From assembly GCA_020431135.1 (NCBI GenBank), contig JAGQIT010000713.1, forward strand, positions 1-6,958: a stretch of 6,958 bases of DNA, given 5' to 3'. A program made the position numbers and the translations under genes. Origin of the DNA: Myxococcales bacterium (GTDB lineage Bacteria; Myxococcota_A; Polyangia; Nannocystales; Nannocystaceae). Below, piece by piece: positions 5,027-6,958 of the stretch (position 1 is the stretch's first letter; every line of letters begins with the position of its first letter). The notes beneath the pieces are model-generated. The model worked only from the letters and a program-made list of their open reading frames with translations. It searched no databases and was not told the origin of the DNA.

Positions 5027-5650
5027 GTGAGCGACGACGTCATCGACCTCTACGAGCGCCACGCCGCGGCGTACGACGGGCTGCGCAGCCGCTCGCGGAT
5101 GGAGAGCGGGTGGCTCGACCGCTTCGTCGGCCTCGTCGGCCCCGTCGCGTCAGAGCGGGCGATCCTCGACCTCGGCTGCGGCATGGGGGAGCCGATCGCG
5201 CGGCACCTCATCGAGCGCGGCTACGCGGTCACGGGCGTCGACAGCTCGGCGTCGATGATCGACCGCTGCCGGCGGCGATTCCCCGCGCAGACGTGGCGGG
5301 TCGCGGACATGCGCGAGCTGACGCCCGACGCTCTCGGCGGGCGCCGCTTCGCCGGGATCCTCGCCTGGGACAGCCTCTTCCACCTGAGCCGCGACGACCA
5401 GCGCCGCGTTCTCGGGCGGCTCGGCGCCTTCGCGGCGCCCGGGGCGGCGCTCATGTTCACCAGCGGCTCCGAGGAGGGCGAGGCCATCGGCGAGCTGTGC
5501 GGCGAGCCGCTCTTCCACGCGAGCCTCGACGCCGACGAGTACCGCCGACGCCTCGCCGACGCCGGCTTCATCGTCCGCGAGCACGTCGTCGCCGATCGGA
5601 GCTGCGGCGATCACACGGTGTGGTTGGCGCAGCGCCGCGGCGAGCGCTGA
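5027..5650 (+). CDS. Class I SAM-dependent methyltransferase
   Basis: The protein has 207 residues from GTG 5027, opening with VSDDVIDLYERHAAAYD, the usual N-terminal helix of this methyltransferase type. Motif I is LDLGCGMG (47-54), which binds SAM. The acidic residue ending strand 2 is Asp72 (VTGVDSS). VADM (92-95) is the adenine-side motif. AWDSLFHL (113-120) is motif IV and post-IV, followed by a dimer or lid helix. The C-terminal half holds LMFTSGSEEGEAIGE (142-156), EPLFHASLDADEY (160-172) and DHTVWLAQ (195-202). I recall this combination from a widespread family of stand-alone bacterial methyltransferases of unassigned substrate. It is soluble and complete in length. It is divergent from the ATP-grasp ligase across 124 bp, so shared regulation is likely. 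The methyl acceptor cannot be told from sequence; a small carboxylate, amine or hydroxyl is most plausible. Confidence 0.88.
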   Translation: MSDDVIDLYERHAAAYDGLRSRSRMESGWLDRFVGLVGPVASERAILDLGCGMGEPIARHLIERGYAVTGVDSSASMIDRCRRRFPAQTWRVADMRELTPDALGGRRFAGILAWDSLFHLSRDDQRRVLGRLGAFAAPGAALMFTSGSEEGEAIGELCGEPLFHASLDADEYRRRLADAGFIVREHVVADRSCGDHTVWLAQRRGER

Positions 5651-5692
5651 GCCGGCGTGGCGGCGATGGTCCGCGCAAGAGGTGCGCCGCCG

Positions 5693-5724
5693 TCGAGCGC
5701 TTCGAGAGCGGGGGGCGCTCGAAG
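5693..5724 (+). terminator. Alternative hairpins after the methyltransferase gene
   Basis: Two mutually exclusive stems share the same right arm. One pairs CTTC(GA)GAGCG (5700-5710) with CGCTCGAAG (5716-5724) around a GGGGG loop with a two-base bulge. The other pairs TCGAGCGC (5693-5700) with GCGCTCGA (5715-5722). Both lie 40-75 bases past the stop codon, so a terminator is the simplest reading. No T-run follows. The gap 5651-5837 holds no gene I can support. Confidence 0.4.
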
Positions 5725-5825
5725 GCCCTCACGGCCGGGCAGGACCCGCCAGTCGCAAGGGACAGCCCGCGCGGCGAGGGAGCGCGAAGGTCCTGCGCCG
5801 CGCCGCGTCGGCGCCTCCGGGCTGC

Positions 5826-5831
5826 TATCGT
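5826..5831 (+). promoter_or_regulatory. Candidate -10 element (TATCGT) of the second lipoprotein gene
   Basis: TATCGT sits six bases before ATG 5838, with no Shine-Dalgarno between them. The spacing predicts transcription starting at or next to the start codon, as for the gene at 875. No -35 hexamer is recognisable. Confidence 0.35.
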
Positions 5832-5837
5832 CGACGG

Positions 5838-6626
5838 ATGGTCCCCGGTCGCGTCTCCTCGTCGTCACTCCTCTCGGCGGTCGTCGCCTTCGCCCTCGCG
5901 GGCTGCACCGGCGGCGGCGAGGGGGACACCAGCGCGTCGACGACGGCGGGGAGCACGGGGAGCACAGGGAGCACCGGGACAGGCAGCGCGTCGATGAGCT
6001 CGACCTCGGCGTCGACGACCGACGACGCGACGACCGCGACGACCGCGACGACGACCGACGCGACGACGGCCTCGACGACCTCGAGCACGACGGAGGTCTC
6101 GACCTCGGCGAGCACCAGCGCGTCGACCGGCGCGCTCGACCTCCCAGACGACCGCCTGCTCTGCCCGCTCGACATCGCCGCGAACGCCAAGGTCTCGGGG
6201 ACGACCCCGCTCGGCGACTTCGTCGGCAACTTCGCCTGGCACGGGTGGTACGGGGGCGAGTGCGGCGGCGCCGAGATCTTCCTCCACACGTCGCTCGAGG
6301 CGTTCACCGACGCGCTCCAGAAGGATCCGTGGGAGCCGGCGGCGAGCGGCGTGACCCTGTGGTTCGGCACCCCGGAGTGGAGCCCGATCGACTGGATCGG
6401 CACCGCGCCGATCGCCGTCCGTGTCTACGACGCCGACGCGCAGCAGGTCGCCGAGGGGGTCGGCACCGCCACGATCGACATGTCTGAGTTCTTCGTCTGG
6501 CCCGAGCCCGGCCTCGACCCGTGGCCGCAGGTCGTCGGCTCCTTCACGGTCGACGACGGCGGCGTGACCCTCAGCGGCGACTTCACGGCGCCGCTGTGCG
6601 ACGCGCTCGTCATCCTCTGTCCGTAG
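5838..6626 (+). CDS. Secreted lipoprotein with Thr/Ser-rich linker and unrecognised four-cysteine domain
   Basis: The protein has 262 residues from ATG 5838. The frame is open further upstream, but this ATG begins a proper signal peptide: Arg5, a hydrophobic core (11-20), then lipobox LAGC (20-23) with Cys23 as the lipidated residue. Residues 24-98 are a Ser/Thr/Ala/Gly linker that should hold the domain away from the membrane. The folded part (~99-262) starts LDLPDDRLLCPLDIAAN. It contains Cys109, Cys142, Cys254 and Cys261, an even number suggesting two disulfides in an oxidising compartment. It is rich in Trp and Gly (NFAWHGWYGGECGG, 131-144; VTLWFGTPEWSPIDWIG, 172-188) and ends with strands GSFTVDDGG and LSGDFTAPLCD, so a beta-rich fold is likely. 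I do not recognise the domain and assign no function. The architecture parallels the 2515-4050 lipoprotein, but the two domains are unrelated by eye. Confidence 0.85.
   Translation: MVPGRVSSSSLLSAVVAFALAGCTGGGEGDTSASTTAGSTGSTGSTGTGSASMSSTSASTTDDATTATTATTTDATTASTTSSTTEVSTSASTSASTGALDLPDDRLLCPLDIAANAKVSGTTPLGDFVGNFAWHGWYGGECGGAEIFLHTSLEAFTDALQKDPWEPAASGVTLWFGTPEWSPIDWIGTAPIAVRVYDADAQQVAEGVGTATIDMSEFFVWPEPGLDPWPQVVGSFTVDDGGVTLSGDFTAPLCDALVILCP
5907..6131 (+). repeat. Linker-coding low-complexity region of the second lipoprotein
   Basis: This stretch contains three GGGAGCACN nonamers at 5949-5975 (coding GST three times). It also contains two perfect GCGACGACC nonamers at 6027-6044, followed by a near copy starting at 6045 (coding ATT-type repeats), and further TCGACGACC-like units to about 6080. 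The periods keep the reading frame, so length variation would change only tether length. Confidence 0.8.
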
Positions 6627-6743
6627 CGGCCGCCTGGTCCGAGGGTCGACGGGTTCATGGCCGCGCTGCGCCGCCACGGCTCGCCGCGCGCGGCGCCGAT
6701 GAGCCGAGCTGTCGCGGTTCGTTCGCCGCGTCGCGCGAGCTCT

Positions 6744-6760
6744 GACGCCGGCCTGGCGTC
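6744..6760 (-). terminator. Hairpin downstream of the P450 gene
   Basis: GACGCC (6744-6749) pairs with GGCGTC (6755-6760) around a five-base loop. It lies about seven bases past the P450 stop codon in the leftward direction. It is short, with no T-run. The rest of 6627-6766 shows no gene; the small open frames there have no homology I recognise. Confidence 0.35.
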
Positions 6761-6766
6761 GCCGGC

Positions 6767-6958
6767 TCAGCGGCGGCCGCGTCGGCGCATCCGCACGCCC
6801 GTCGACGGGCCCATCGTCACGTTGCGCCGGGTCAGCCGCGGCTCCTCGGGCTCGAGGACCTCGAGGTCGTAGCGCTGGACGATCGTCGCCAGGACGAGCG
6901 CGAGCTCGTAGGTCGCGAAGGCGGCGCCGATGCACCGGCGGTGGCCGCCGCCGAAGGG
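6767..6958 (-). CDS. Cytochrome P450, C-terminal fragment (cut by window edge)
   Basis: The leftward frame is open from the window edge to TGA at 6769-6767, giving 63 residues with no start codon in the window at the true beginning. It opens with PFGGGHRRCIG, matching the P450 heme-binding signature FxxGxxxCxG, with the Cys at fragment residue 9 as the thiolate ligand to heme iron. The L-helix follows (AAFATYELALVLATIVQRYDLEV), then the usual C-terminal strands (RLTRRNVTMGPSTGVRMRRR). Substrate residues and the oxygen-activating I-helix lie outside the window, so only the family can be given. There is no C-terminal fusion. It converges with the second lipoprotein gene, with 140 bp between their stops. 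Confidence 0.93.
   Translation of the reverse strand, partial: PFGGGHRRCIGAAFATYELALVLATIVQRYDLEVLEPEEPRLTRRNVTMGPSTGVRMRRRGRR

Noticed and set aside
4135..5043. A longer ATP-grasp protein starting at 5043
   Set aside because: The extra 47 residues are Arg/Ser/Ala-rich, cross the divergent promoter region and the methyltransferase start, and precede the natural first strand of the fold.
4862..5650. A longer methyltransferase starting at 4862
   Set aside because: The extension reads through the ATP-grasp gene's 5' end and lacks domain character. GTG 5027 has a good SD and begins the conserved N-terminal helix.
5682..6626. A longer second lipoprotein starting at 5682
   Set aside because: It would bury the signal peptide and lipobox behind 52 Arg-rich residues.
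5865..6935. A 356-residue leftward protein overlapping the second lipoprotein and P450
   Set aside because: It is Arg-rich, without motifs, and antisense to a lipoprotein with a clear lipobox. It also overlaps the P450 fragment in another frame.

Overview
The window is very GC-rich, with strong third-position G/C in its coding frames. It carries two secreted lipoproteins whose folded domains are tethered by long Ser/Thr/Asp/Gly-rich linkers. That linker style (runs such as DTDTDTDT, DGTDGTDGT and GSTGSTGST after a lipobox Cys) is typical of myxobacteria, especially the Nannocystis/Plesiocystis/Enhygromyxa group. I infer a chromosomal segment of such an organism. This is a judgement from composition and protein style, not from a marker gene. 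I see no rRNA, tRNA, CRISPR array, insertion sequence or phage gene.

Layout, left to right. (1) 3-809 (+) is the 3' part of a JmjC/cupin_8-type Fe(II)/2-oxoglutarate oxygenase. (2) 875-1621 (+) is a 248-residue protein with a SUKH (SMI1/KNR4)-like body and a C-terminal tail resembling the PcrA/UvrD Tudor-like module. Two strong hairpins (1623-1685) follow it and separate it from a leftward block. (3) The leftward block, in transcription order, is an ATP-grasp ligase of the R2K/DUF4343 type (4902-4135), a large lipoprotein with a probable seven-bladed beta-propeller (4050-2515), and a small multi-pass membrane protein (2440-1784). (4) Divergent from the ATP-grasp gene is a class I SAM methyltransferase (5027-5650). 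The 124-bp gap between them holds candidate promoters, a palindrome and heptad repeats. (5) 5838-6626 (+) is a second lipoprotein with an unrecognised four-cysteine domain. (6) 6767-6958 (-) is the C-terminal end of a cytochrome P450, cut by the window edge.

The window does not show one obvious known system. The ATP-grasp ligase and methyltransferase share a control region and could modify a common small substrate. The oxygenase and P450 at the two edges could belong to neighbouring pathways. Several genes (875, 4050, 5838 and perhaps 4902) have a TA-rich -10-like hexamer so close to the start codon that leaderless or nearly leaderless transcripts are likely. Most of the other long open frames are antisense or out-of-frame shadows caused by the high GC content.
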